From: Profundicola sp051011115
GTDB lineage: Bacteria; Bacteroidota; Bacteroidia; Flavobacteriales; Weeksellaceae
Direction of reading: 5' to 3'
DNA length: 31,396 nt
NCBI GenBank assembly: GCA_051011115.1
Contig: JBPCUN010000091.1
Location: 1 to 31,396, forward strand
A model generated the notes under the pieces. It was not told where the DNA came from. It made no database searches and saw nothing but the letters and a program-made list of their open reading frames with translations. Below, in pieces: positions 1 through 8,661 of this stretch. Both the position numbers and the translations under genes were made by a program. Positions within the stretch are counted from its first letter, which is position 1; each line of letters opens with the position of its first letter.

Positions 1-257
1 CACATGGAAAATTATCAGTTATAATTCCTTATTCCTCAGAGAAAAATTTTGTAAATATTGCAGCTCAAAATGGATTATACCCCAATGCAATTTGTCATGT
101 GAAAGGAACTGAAAGTTCTCTTATTAAACGAAGTCTTTTGAGCTTTACAGATATTAAATCATCTGTGGAAATTGAAGATTTAATTATAGAAAAATCCAGA
201 CATCAATACACTGAAGAATACATTAATTACACAAAACATTTTTATTTTAAAATGTAA
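1..257 (+). CDS. trmN6: tRNA1(Val) (adenine(37)-N6)-methyltransferase, C-terminal part
   Basis: Open reading frame entering from the left edge (first full codon at 3) and ending at TAA 255-257, about 84 residues. The translation starts HGKLSVIIPYSSEKNF and ends with SRHQYTEEYINYT and FYFKM. A hydrophobic strand followed by a basic linker and a closing YT-EEY-x-T-x-x-FY segment is the usual end of TrmN6/YfiC enzymes, which transfer methyl from SAM to N6 of A37 in tRNA-Val. The catalytic NPPY motif and SAM site lie outside the window, so the assignment rests on the tail alone. It ends about 70 bases before the promoter of the next gene on the same strand. Confidence 0.72.
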   Translation, partial: HGKLSVIIPYSSEKNFVNIAAQNGLYPNAICHVKGTESSLIKRSLLSFTDIKSSVEIEDLIIEKSRHQYTEEYINYTKHFYFKM

Positions 258-326
258 CAATCTTTTATTGATTGGTTCTATGATAAGTTTCTGCATTCAA
301 TTAGTGTGTGTCAACTATTCATGCCG

Positions 327-334
327 TATTTTTG
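327..334 (+). promoter_or_regulatory. -7 promoter box (TATTTTTG)
   Basis: TATTTTTG matches the Bacteroidota -7 consensus TAnnTTTG. A weak TGTG lies about 18 bases upstream where TTTG would be expected. Transcription would begin near 340, just before ATG 353 and after the GTG at 308, so this box decides the start of the recombinase-like gene. Confidence 0.45.
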
Positions 335-352
335 CAGATTGATATATCATAC

Positions 353-2440
353 ATGAGGAATAAAATTTCAAATACTATCAATCTAATAGAAATCTTTGAA
401 ACCTATTTTGCAGACAATGCCTTATGGGAAAATAAACCAGATAATATTTCTCTTTTAATTGATATTGTTTCTTTCTTCCGTCCAAAGAAAGATCGAAAAA
501 ATCAAGTGGTAAGTTTAAAACCTTTGATTGAAATTTTAGAACTTAACTCAACCTATCAACATGAATTTGCTAGATACATTAAAGAGTTATTTGCAGATAA
601 GAATTTTGTAAAAATCATTACAGATGTTGGGATTTATAGCACCGATAGTTTTGTAGGTGAATTTAGAAGTAAACTATACAATCAACTATTACCAGAGCCT
701 GCAAGCCATAATAGTGTGAGATATATATTGAGCCAAGTTTTCTTTCACACATCTGATCATGAGTGGGTAAAGAAAATTCCCTATGGGGAGGTGAGAAAAT
801 TATTTACGCTTATAAATCCCCCCCTAATTAATGCAAGCGTTCAGAAACAAAGCCAAGTAGCACAATTGATTCATGGTTTAGACATTCTAGCTTTAAGAAT
901 CTGCGGTAAGGCATTAGAAAAAGAAATCATACGGATTGTACCAGAATTTGATGACATTGACAGCCCTTTTCTAGCTCTACACAATGAATTAGAGGACGTG
1001 AGGCATTATATTTTTAAAGAAAAGAAGTTATTAAATCCAGAAGAATTAGACTATAAGCAAACCCAAGTTATACTTACCCAATGTAAAGAATATATAGACA
1101 GAGCCTATAAAAATGCTTCTAAATATGGAATCTCTCTAGGAGTGAATAAAGATTTATCTAGGATAAAACAGCAATTGACACGTATTGGAGAAACGTTACC
1201 TATCTTAACCTCAGGGAATGAAGAAAAGTATGAGAAAAACACCTTAGAATTATTTCTCAAGCTAATTTTTTATAATTCACAAAGAAAAAATTTACGAGAC
1301 TTTTTAAGTGATTCTGGCCATCTATTTGCTTACGAAATTACTTCTCACACAGCCAAAACAGGATTCAAATATATTTCTAGTGATCGTAAAGAGTATTTAA
1401 AAATGTTGCGAGATGCCTTAGGGGGTGGTTTTATAGTAGGAATAATGTGTATTACCAAAGTCTTATTATCACATATAAATACCAGTGATTTTGGCCATGC
1501 CTTCCTCTATAGCGCCAATTATGCCCTAGGTTTTGTGATTCTATATTTATTGGGATTTACACTGGCTACCAAACAACCTGCGATGACAGCCTCTACTTTA
1601 GTAAGCTATTTAGAATATGGGCTAAAGAATGACTTAAAAGATAAATTTAGATACGAGAAGTTTGCGAAGTTTTTTGCTCAATTGATAAGAACCCAGTTTA
1701 TAGCCTTCTTAGGGAACGTTATCATGGCATTTCCTATAGCATTAGTTGGAGCCTTTTTAATAGAATATCTATTTGATTATAACGTGGCAAAAAATGACAC
1801 CGCTCACCTCTTTCATGATTTAAACCCTGTAGCTTCTCTGGCCATATTTCATGCTGGTATAGCTGGTGTTTATCTATATCTCTCTGGGCTTATAGCAGGT
1901 AATATTTCTAATAGAAATCGATTTTATGGAATGCAAAAAAGGATTACTGATCTACCAATCCTTAAAAGAAATCTTAGCAAAGAAAAAATAGAAAAGATTG
2001 CAGCGTGGTATATGCACTATTGGCCTGGAATTATGTCTAACGCTTGGTTTGGTATATTTATGGGTACTACCGCTTCTATAGGAATTTTTATGGGATTGGC
2101 CCTAAATGTAAGACACATCACTTTTGGAGCAGGGAATTTTGGACTTGCTATTTTTGGTAATGACATGAGCGCTTCTACCAATCAAATTGTTATGTCATTA
2201 CTCGGTATTTTTATTATTGGCCTTATGAACTTCATGGTAAGCTTTGGTCTTTCATTAGCTACAGCATTTAAGGCTAAAAATATTCCTTTTAGAGAAGTAA
2301 ACCCATTGATTTATTCTGTTTTCAAATATTTAACTCTGCATCCTTCAGAATTCATATACCCTCCAAAAGGTAAAAAGAATGAAGAAGATTTAGGTAAAAA
2401 AATCAATGAAGAAATTACAAAAAAGAGCCAATCTAATTAA
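353..2440 (+). CDS. Gcr-type site-specific recombinase family membrane protein
   Basis: About 695 residues from ATG 353. A GTG at 308 is in frame but lies upstream of the -7 box at 327-334, so ATG 353 is preferred. Residues 1 to about 350 are soluble and mostly helical. The second half is strongly hydrophobic with six or seven membrane segments, for example GGGFIVGIMCITKVLLSHI, AFLYSANYALGFVILYLLGF, the FIAFLGNVIMAFPIALVGAF region and IVMSLLGIFIIGLMNFM. The C-terminus is charged and Lys-rich. This layout fits the Pfam SpecificRecomb family, named after gonococcal Gcr. Despite the name, no tyrosine- or serine-recombinase motif is visible, so a role in recombination is doubtful; a membrane or envelope role fits the topology better. 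Monocistronic, facing a convergent neighbour. Confidence 0.7.
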   Translation: MRNKISNTINLIEIFETYFADNALWENKPDNISLLIDIVSFFRPKKDRKNQVVSLKPLIEILELNSTYQHEFARYIKELFADKNFVKIITDVGIYSTDSFVGEFRSKLYNQLLPEPASHNSVRYILSQVFFHTSDHEWVKKIPYGEVRKLFTLINPPLINASVQKQSQVAQLIHGLDILALRICGKALEKEIIRIVPEFDDIDSPFLALHNELEDVRHYIFKEKKLLNPEELDYKQTQVILTQCKEYIDRAYKNASKYGISLGVNKDLSRIKQQLTRIGETLPILTSGNEEKYEKNTLELFLKLIFYNSQRKNLRDFLSDSGHLFAYEITSHTAKTGFKYISSDRKEYLKMLRDALGGGFIVGIMCITKVLLSHINTSDFGHAFLYSANYALGFVILYLLGFTLATKQPAMTASTLVSYLEYGLKNDLKDKFRYEKFAKFFAQLIRTQFIAFLGNVIMAFPIALVGAFLIEYLFDYNVAKNDTAHLFHDLNPVASLAIFHAGIAGVYLYLSGLIAGNISNRNRFYGMQKRITDLPILKRNLSKEKIEKIAAWYMHYWPGIMSNAWFGIFMGTTASIGIFMGLALNVRHITFGAGNFGLAIFGNDMSASTNQIVMSLLGIFIIGLMNFMVSFGLSLATAFKAKNIPFREVNPLIYSVFKYLTLHPSEFIYPPKGKKNEEDLGKKINEEITKKSQSN

Positions 2441-2457
2441 TTAAGGATTGACTCTTT
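2422..2457 (-). terminator. Intrinsic terminator between convergent genes
   Basis: Inverted repeat AAAGAGCCAATC / GATTGACTCTTT with one mismatch and a 12-base loop, overlapping the stop of the recombinase-like gene. On the minus strand it is followed by a T-run (CTTTTTTGTAATTT), so it best serves the leftward glutamate-synthase-like gene; on the plus strand the T tract is poor. Confidence 0.65.
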
Positions 2458-2483
2458 AAGTATAAAATTAGTTTGCTTAAAAA

Positions 2484-3983
2484 TTATAGGGCACAAACGT
2501 CTGGATAACGCTCATTGAAGCAAACAGATTTGTTATTCATTTGTTTAAAAATAAAGGACCTGTTCAATTCCTCAAGGTCTGTACAACCGGTAGCTGCAAA
2601 TAGCTCTAAGAAATCCCTTACAGTCTCTCTATGGTAATTAGCAACACGTTTATATTTATCTTCAACCACTAACCCCCTTACAAGTGACGGATTATCTGTG
2701 GCAACACCTGTAGGACAGGTATTTTTATCACATTCTAAAGCTTGAATACAACCCAAAGCTAGCATCATCCCTCTAGCTGTATATACCAAATCTGCACCTA
2801 AACATAATGCTTTAAAGATTGAGAATCCATCAATTAATTTACCAGCTGTCATGATTTTAATATCATCTTTAAGCTTAAATCTTCTTAAAGTATCTACTAC
2901 AAAAACTAAAGCATTTTCATATGGCATCCCTACATGATCAGAGAAAATAATTGGCGCAGCACCAGTTCCACCTTCTGCTCCATCTACAGTGATAAAGTCA
3001 GGAGAAATACCAGTTTTCACCATTTGTCTACAGATTTCTACGAATTCGTCTGTATCACCAATACAAATTTTAAACCCTACCGGCTTACCGCCAGAGAGGT
3101 CTCTCATTTGCTTAATGAATCTCAATAAGCCTGCAGCATCATTAAAAGCTCTATGCCCATTCGGTGAATCTACCTCTACATGAGGTAGAATCCCTCTAAT
3201 AGCAGCAATCTCTTCGTTATTCTTCACAGCAGGTAATATACCTCCGTGCCCAGGTTTAGCCCCTTGAGAAATTTTAAGTTCTATTAATTTAACTTCTGGA
3301 ATTGAAGCGGTCACTTTAAATTTTTCTGGTGAAAAACCACCATCCTCTGCTCTACATCCAAAATATCCTGTACCCACTTGGTAACATAAATCACCCCCTT
3401 GTCTATGATATGGTGAAACACTACCCTCTCCTGTATTATGAAAAAACCCACCCTCTTTAGCTCCTTTGTTCAATGCTATAATTGCATTTTTACTTAAAGA
3501 ACCATAACTCATAGCAGAGATATTGAAAATACTAGCCTCATAAGGCTGTGTGCAATCCTTTCCTCCGATCTTCACCCTTGGTGGTGTTTCTAAAACTTTC
3601 GCTGGATACATAGAGTGTTTAGCCCATTCTATTTGTTCTCGCTGCAAATCATGCTCGGTACCAAATGGATGCTTGGTACGTTCCAACTTTGCTCTAGAAT
3701 AGATATAAGATCGTTGATTTCTATTCAATGGTTTACCCTCTGTATCTTGTTCTACAAAGTATTGTCTAATTTCTGGTCCAATTCCTTCTAATATATATCG
3801 AAGGTGACCAATGATGGGGAAATTTCTTAATATGGTGTGTTTTGTCTGAACAAGATCATACACTCCTACCCCAATCAGCCCTAAGGTTACTGCGGTTAGT
3901 GAATGAATCGGAAACCAAATGAGCAAATACAATAAAATCAAAGCTGCAAAAGCAAATGCTATAAACCTCGTAACACTTTTCAT
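2484..3983 (-). CDS. FMN-binding glutamate synthase family protein, membrane-anchored
   Basis: About 499 residues from ATG 3983. An ATG at 4010 is in frame but adds only nine residues and lies upstream of a possible -7 box (TATATTTC), so the inner start is preferred. Two hydrophobic segments (about residues 6-45) anchor the N-terminus. The rest matches the FMN/Fe-S TIM-barrel domain of the glutamate synthase large subunit: GSLSKNAI, GEGSVSPYHR, SQGAKPGHGG, VDGAEGGTGAAP and the cluster motif C-x5-C-x4-C (CIQALECDKNTCPTG), which would hold a 3Fe-4S cluster. The glutaminase domain of full-length GltB is absent, so it is probably a stand-alone FMN oxidoreductase of unknown acceptor rather than a complete glutamate synthase. 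Monocistronic, divergent from ybeY. Confidence 0.85.
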   Translation of the reverse strand: MKSVTRFIAFAFAALILLYLLIWFPIHSLTAVTLGLIGVGVYDLVQTKHTILRNFPIIGHLRYILEGIGPEIRQYFVEQDTEGKPLNRNQRSYIYSRAKLERTKHPFGTEHDLQREQIEWAKHSMYPAKVLETPPRVKIGGKDCTQPYEASIFNISAMSYGSLSKNAIIALNKGAKEGGFFHNTGEGSVSPYHRQGGDLCYQVGTGYFGCRAEDGGFSPEKFKVTASIPEVKLIELKISQGAKPGHGGILPAVKNNEEIAAIRGILPHVEVDSPNGHRAFNDAAGLLRFIKQMRDLSGGKPVGFKICIGDTDEFVEICRQMVKTGISPDFITVDGAEGGTGAAPIIFSDHVGMPYENALVFVVDTLRRFKLKDDIKIMTAGKLIDGFSIFKALCLGADLVYTARGMMLALGCIQALECDKNTCPTGVATDNPSLVRGLVVEDKYKRVANYHRETVRDFLELFAATGCTDLEELNRSFIFKQMNNKSVCFNERYPDVCAL

Positions 3984-4067
3984 TTTAAAAAATTTTCCGA
4001 AATATAGCAATGAATTTCCTTATAAAAAAAAAATTAAATTGTACATTGGTATTTTAAGTAAGCAATT

Positions 4068-4496
4068 ATGATTCAATTTTTTTCGGAAACAGCATTTGAA
4101 TTACAGGATCAAGTTTTTTTTAATGATTGGTTACACGCCTGTGTAGACACCTATGGCTATGAAATTGGAAACATTAATTACATATTCTGTGATGATGAGT
4201 ATCTCTTAAAAATTAACCAAGAACACTTACAGCATGATTATTTTACCGACATTATCACATTTGATTATACAGAAGGCAAAGAGCTACATGGTGATATATT
4301 TATAAGCATTGATCGCATTGCAGATAACGCATATGATTATGAAACCTCATTTGATAATGAAATTGCAAGAGTCATGATTCATGGTCTATTGCATATGATG
4401 GGTTTCAAGGATAAAACTCCAGAGGAACAAGAACTGATGAGAAAAAAAGAAGATGAATCCCTCACTCTGCTATATAGTAACAATGAAGAAGAGTAA
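4068..4496 (+). CDS. ybeY: Endoribonuclease YbeY (16S rRNA maturation)
   Basis: 142 residues, typical length. YbeY is a single-strand-specific metallo-endoribonuclease needed for 16S rRNA 3'-end processing and ribosome quality control. The zinc motif is H105-G-L-L-H109-M-M-G-F-K-D115: the third ligand, His in Escherichia coli, is Asp here, the form I recall as usual in Bacteroidota. DIITFDY (about 61-67) and GDIFIS (75-80) are the other family landmarks. The last 14 bases overlap the start of the patatin gene, implying translational coupling. Confidence 0.93.
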   Translation: MIQFFSETAFELQDQVFFNDWLHACVDTYGYEIGNINYIFCDDEYLLKINQEHLQHDYFTDIITFDYTEGKELHGDIFISIDRIADNAYDYETSFDNEIARVMIHGLLHMMGFKDKTPEEQELMRKKEDESLTLLYSNNEEE

Positions 4497-6672
4497 ATAT
4501 TGGCTGATAATTATAATACTTATTTGCACCGCTTTTAAGGGTTTTGCCCAAGAAAAAGATACAAAAATTGGCTTGGTTCTAAGTGGTGGTGGAGCCAAAG
4601 GCTATGCCCATATTGGCGTTTTACAAGCTATTGAAGAGGCGGGTGTTAAAATTGATTATATAGGTGGCACAAGTATGGGTGCTGTGGTAGGAGCTCTGTA
4701 TGCTAGTGGTTATAATGCAGAACAATTAAAAGTCCTCATTAACAACATTGATTTAAATGATGCAATTTTCAACAATTCTAAAAGGGAGCAAACACCTTTT
4801 TTCTCTAAAATGAATGAAGAGAAATATCTAATTTCCCTGGAATTTGATGATTTAAAATTAAAACTACCAACTTCGATTTCTAGTGGCCAAGGAACTTATA
4901 ATATCTTGTCAGAATACCTTTCTCATGTACATGAAGTAGAAAACTTTGACGAGCTTCCAACTCCATTTATCTGCATTGGAACCAATCTGGAAACTGGAGA
5001 ACAGAAGATATTCAAATCAGGATACCTACCCAATGTAGTGATGGCAAGTGCAGCGTACCCTACCCTTTTTAAACCAATTCAAGTTGATGGTTCCTATTAT
5101 GTAGATGGTGGAGTTAAGAATAATTACCCCGCAAAAGAAGTTAAAGATATGGGGGCAGATTATTTGATTGGTGTCGATTTAGGGGCAGGTCTTATGGAAT
5201 ATCCAGAAATCACCAATGCTACAGACGTGATAGAGCAGATTATCTCTTTTGGGATAGAACAGAAATCAGAGGAACAGAGAGGCTTGATTGATTTAGCTAT
5301 CGTTCCAGATGTTAAAGAAATCTCAGTAACTAACTTTGAGATTAAAGATAGCATTATGAGAGAAGGGTATAAAGCAGCGTTAAAACTCAAACCTATTTTA
5401 GATAGCCTAAGGAAAATTCAAGGTTATGCTTATAAAAAGCCACCTTTAGAGAGAGATTCTATCTTTACCATCACAGATATTAATTTTAAAGGTCTTAATC
5501 AATACAGTAAAGGTTATATATTAGGTAAGTTAGGTATTGAACCCTATCAAGAGGTTTCTTATAAAGAAATTTTAGATGGTCTTTCTAGACTTTCAGCCAC
5601 AGAGAATTTCTTACAAATAGAGCATAAATTAGTACAACAAGAAGGAAACCATAGGATATTAAATTTAGATTTAATAGAAAAAAAGAGAAAATACTATTTA
5701 CGCTTTGGGTTACATTATGACAAGTTATTTAAAACCTCTATGCTCTTAAATTTCACTGCAAAGAATTTACTTAGCATTAATAGCACACTTTCATTAGATG
5801 CCATCATTGGGGACAACCCTCGATTTAATATAAATTATTTTGTGGATAATGGAATCCGCCCAAGTTTTGGTTTTAATAGTTCTTTTTATCAATTTGAAAT
5901 AGCACGTTCTCAAGAAATCAATACAGGAGACAGTGAAGTTAGCTATAATTATGATGTTCAAAACTTCATTAGTAAACTCTATACTCAATCTACCATTGCA
6001 GAGAAATATGCAGCCGGAGTTGGGTTTGAGTATAATTATTCTAAGATTTTCACTAGAAATTTAAAACCAGATAATCCCTTTCAAACGATACAAAATAGTT
6101 ATTTTCTCACCCCATATTTTTTCTTAAAAGCGGACACTAGAGACAATTCTTTTTTCCCAACTAAAGGATTCTTGGTAGATGGACAACTAAAATACTATTT
6201 ACCTAAAAAGCACAATGATTATGATGCGAGCTATATGCTCAAATCACACGTTCAATACAACCAATCTATTAGTGATCATTTAGCCATACAAGCTTCTGGC
6301 ACCCTTGGATTATCATTCGACAATCAACTTCCTAATGGATTCAACTTTGGAATTGGCGGATTATATGAACAAGAGATTATGAATAATTACAAGTTTCATG
6401 GATTACCCTTTTCGGCAGATTTAGGAAACAATCTTTTTGCAGTAGGGGGTGCTGTTCAATATAAATTTAATAAAAAACATCACATAAGATATAATTTTGA
6501 TGCAGCTCAAATCAAAGAAAAATCATTGTTTAAGGACCTCACATTTACATATTCTGGACATGGACTCACCTACTGTTACATGAGTCCCCTTGGCCCAATA
6601 CAAGGTAGCCTCACCTACTCTCCACAGCACGGAGACATAATCCCCTATCTATCTCTTGGGCATTGGTTCTAG
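4483..6672 (+). CDS. Patatin-like phospholipase with outer-membrane beta-barrel domain
   Basis: About 729 residues from ATG 4483; an upstream in-frame start at 4453 lies deep in ybeY and would spoil the signal peptide. Order: signal peptide (1-22, ends AFKGFAQ); patatin domain (about 27-310) with oxyanion loop GGGAKG (35-40), nucleophile elbow G-T-S64-M-G and catalytic Asp208 in VDGG; a POTRA-like stretch (about 330-400, FTITDINFKGLNQYSKGYI); and a C-terminal BamA/Omp85-like barrel (about 410-729) rich in alternating aromatics and ending in F (LSLGHWF). This is the PlpD/type Vd autotransporter layout, in which the lipase domain is translocated through or held by its own barrel. It probably hydrolyses phospholipids at the outer membrane or cell surface. 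It overlaps ybeY by 14 bases. Confidence 0.88.
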   Translation: MKKSKYWLIIIILICTAFKGFAQEKDTKIGLVLSGGGAKGYAHIGVLQAIEEAGVKIDYIGGTSMGAVVGALYASGYNAEQLKVLINNIDLNDAIFNNSKREQTPFFSKMNEEKYLISLEFDDLKLKLPTSISSGQGTYNILSEYLSHVHEVENFDELPTPFICIGTNLETGEQKIFKSGYLPNVVMASAAYPTLFKPIQVDGSYYVDGGVKNNYPAKEVKDMGADYLIGVDLGAGLMEYPEITNATDVIEQIISFGIEQKSEEQRGLIDLAIVPDVKEISVTNFEIKDSIMREGYKAALKLKPILDSLRKIQGYAYKKPPLERDSIFTITDINFKGLNQYSKGYILGKLGIEPYQEVSYKEILDGLSRLSATENFLQIEHKLVQQEGNHRILNLDLIEKKRKYYLRFGLHYDKLFKTSMLLNFTAKNLLSINSTLSLDAIIGDNPRFNINYFVDNGIRPSFGFNSSFYQFEIARSQEINTGDSEVSYNYDVQNFISKLYTQSTIAEKYAAGVGFEYNYSKIFTRNLKPDNPFQTIQNSYFLTPYFFLKADTRDNSFFPTKGFLVDGQLKYYLPKKHNDYDASYMLKSHVQYNQSISDHLAIQASGTLGLSFDNQLPNGFNFGIGGLYEQEIMNNYKFHGLPFSADLGNNLFAVGGAVQYKFNKKHHIRYNFDAAQIKEKSLFKDLTFTYSGHGLTYCYMSPLGPIQGSLTYSPQHGDIIPYLSLGHWF

Positions 6673-6712
6673 CTTTATTGTAACTTAAGTATTTCTTTTA
6701 AAGTCTATTTCA

Positions 6713-6720
6713 TAACTTTG
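6713..6720 (+). promoter_or_regulatory. -7 promoter box for mnmG (TAACTTTG)
   Basis: Exact match to TAnnTTTG, 39 bases before the mnmG ATG. No clear TTTG at the -33 position. A start near 6727 would put the parS-like palindrome at the very 5' end of the mRNA. Confidence 0.55.
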
Positions 6721-6728
6721 CACCCTAA

Positions 6729-6744
6729 TGTTTCACGTGGAACA
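6729..6744. promoter_or_regulatory. parS-like ParB binding site 1
   Basis: TGTTTCACGTGGAACA differs at one of 16 positions from the canonical chromosomal parS TGTTTCACGTGAAACA. It lies between the mnmG -7 box and start codon. A second near-match lies immediately after mnmG. ParB and its CTPase-clamp loading on such sites are well established; binding here is inferred. Confidence 0.7.
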
Positions 6745-6758
6745 TTCAAACAAAATAT

Positions 6759-8627
6759 ATGTTTTTAAACGATTACGATGTTATAGTGGTGGGTGGAGGC
6801 CACGCAGGGTCTGAGGCAGCTGCCGCAGCAGCCAACCTAGGATCTAAAACTTTATTAATTACCATGAATCTCCAGAACATTGCACAAATGTCTTGTAATC
6901 CCGCCATGGGAGGCATAGCAAAAGGGCAAATTGTGCGAGAAATTGATGCCCTTGGTGGTTATTCTGGGATAGTTACAGACCACACCATGATTCAATTTAA
7001 AATGTTGAATCTATCTAAAGGACCAGCAATGTGGAGTCCTCGAGCACAATCAGACCGAATGCGCTTTGCAGAGAAATGGAGAGACATGTTAGAAGAAACA
7101 GAGCATGTTGACTTTTTCCAAGACATGGTAAACGGCCTTATCATAGAAAATAATAAAGTAGTTGGTGTTACCACAGGCTTGGGCATATCCGTAAGAGCTA
7201 AAAGTGTAATATTAACCAATGGTACATTTTTAAATGGCCTTATTCATGTCGGAGACAAGCAATTTGGCGGTGGTAGAATGGGTGAAAAAGCGGCTACGGG
7301 AATTACAGAACAATTAATAAATTTAGGCTTTGAAGCTGGTAGAATGAAGACCGGTACACCGCCTAGAGTGGATGGCCGATCCCTAGATTACTCAAAAATG
7401 ACCGTACAACCAGGTGACCCCAATCCAGGAAGGTTTTCATTCTTAGACACCCCAAAATTAACGGAGCAACGTGATTGCTGGATGACCTACACAAGCCCAG
7501 AGGTTCACGACATTTTAAAAGAAGGTTTTGACAGGTCACCTATGTTCAATGGAACAATTCAAAGTACAGGCCCACGATATTGCCCCTCTATAGAAGACAA
7601 AATAAATAGATTTGCTGAAAGAGACAGGCATCAACTTTTCATAGAACCCGAAGGATGGAAAACTGTAGAAATTTACGTAAATGGTTTTTCTACATCCTTA
7701 CCAGAAGACGTACAAGCGAAAGCCTTAAGAAGTATAGCAGGTTTTGAAAAAGTAAAAATCTTTAGACCAGGATATGCCATAGAGTATGATTATTTTCCAC
7801 CTACTCAATTGAAACATACACTAGAGACTAAATTGATCGAGAATTTATATTTTGCTGGACAGATTAATGGAACTACAGGCTATGAAGAAGCGGCTTGTCA
7901 AGGATTAATGGCAGGCATTAACGCACATCTCAAGATAAATGAAAAAGATCCTTTTATCTTACAAAGAAACGAAGCTTATATAGGCGTTTTAATAGATGAC
8001 CTTATCACTAAAGGAACAGACGAACCCTACAGAATGTTCACCTCTAGAGCAGAGTTTAGAATCCTTTTAAGACAAGACAATGCTGATGAAAGATTGACAC
8101 CTATTGGATATGCTTTGGGACTAGCCAATGAAGAACGCATCAAAAGACTTGACCAAAAACATAAAAACACACAAGCTCTAAAGACTTTTATCAAAGAAAC
8201 TTCTATTTCACCAGAAGAAGTGAACCCTATCATTGAAGATAAAAATGGCAAAGCTATCAAACAAAGTATGAAAATGGATGGCATAGTCCGTAGACCAGAA
8301 ATTCGATTGGAAGAATTAAAAGAGATTTCATCTTTAAATACTTTTTTGGAAGAAAATAATATAAGCCAAGAATCATTTGAACAAGCCGAGATTCAACTGA
8401 AATATGATGGATATATTAAGAAAGAAGAAGAGAATGCTACGAAATTAAGCCGTCTAGAATACGTGAAAATCCCTGAGGATTTCGATTTTATGAGCATACA
8501 TAATATATCAAAAGAAGGAAGGTTAAAACTAGAAAAAATAAGACCTGCCACCATTGCTCAAGCTTCAAGAATAAGTGGTGTATCACCATCGGATATCAGT
8601 ATTTTATTGATTCAATTAGGCCGGTAA
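6759..8627 (+). CDS. mnmG: tRNA uridine-5-carboxymethylaminomethyl modification enzyme MnmG (GidA)
   Basis: 622 residues, normal full length. MnmG binds FAD and, with the GTPase MnmE, installs the (carboxymethyl)aminomethyl group on wobble U34 of certain tRNAs. Visible: the FAD-binding VGGGHAGSEAA (11-21), SCNPAMGGIAKGQ, GGRMGE, the GRMKTGTPPRVDGRS segment, FAGQINGTTGYEEAA and the GidA-associated C-terminal domain ending in ISGVSPSDISILLIQLGR. Preceded by a good -7 box and bracketed by two parS-like palindromes. The methyltransferase gene follows after 26 bases and probably shares its transcript. Confidence 0.97.
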   Translation: MFLNDYDVIVVGGGHAGSEAAAAAANLGSKTLLITMNLQNIAQMSCNPAMGGIAKGQIVREIDALGGYSGIVTDHTMIQFKMLNLSKGPAMWSPRAQSDRMRFAEKWRDMLEETEHVDFFQDMVNGLIIENNKVVGVTTGLGISVRAKSVILTNGTFLNGLIHVGDKQFGGGRMGEKAATGITEQLINLGFEAGRMKTGTPPRVDGRSLDYSKMTVQPGDPNPGRFSFLDTPKLTEQRDCWMTYTSPEVHDILKEGFDRSPMFNGTIQSTGPRYCPSIEDKINRFAERDRHQLFIEPEGWKTVEIYVNGFSTSLPEDVQAKALRSIAGFEKVKIFRPGYAIEYDYFPPTQLKHTLETKLIENLYFAGQINGTTGYEEAACQGLMAGINAHLKINEKDPFILQRNEAYIGVLIDDLITKGTDEPYRMFTSRAEFRILLRQDNADERLTPIGYALGLANEERIKRLDQKHKNTQALKTFIKETSISPEEVNPIIEDKNGKAIKQSMKMDGIVRRPEIRLEELKEISSLNTFLEENNISQESFEQAEIQLKYDGYIKKEEENATKLSRLEYVKIPEDFDFMSIHNISKEGRLKLEKIRPATIAQASRISGVSPSDISILLIQLGR

Positions 8628-8645
8628 TTTAATTAACTAGAATAA

Positions 8646-8661
8646 AGTTCCACGTGAAACA
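8646..8661. promoter_or_regulatory. parS-like ParB binding site 2
   Basis: AGTTCCACGTGAAACA matches 14 of 16 positions of canonical parS, with the CACGTGAAACA half intact. It spans the start of the next gene: the GTG inside CACGTG (8654-8656) is that gene's start codon. About 1.9 kb from site 1. Confidence 0.6.

Noticed and set aside
308..352. GTG start for the recombinase-like gene
   Set aside because: It lies upstream of the -7 box at 327-334; ATG 353 fits the predicted transcript.
353..2440. Recombinase-like gene as evidence of a mobile element
   Set aside because: No attachment sites, terminal repeats, transposase or phage genes nearby, and the family is chromosomal.
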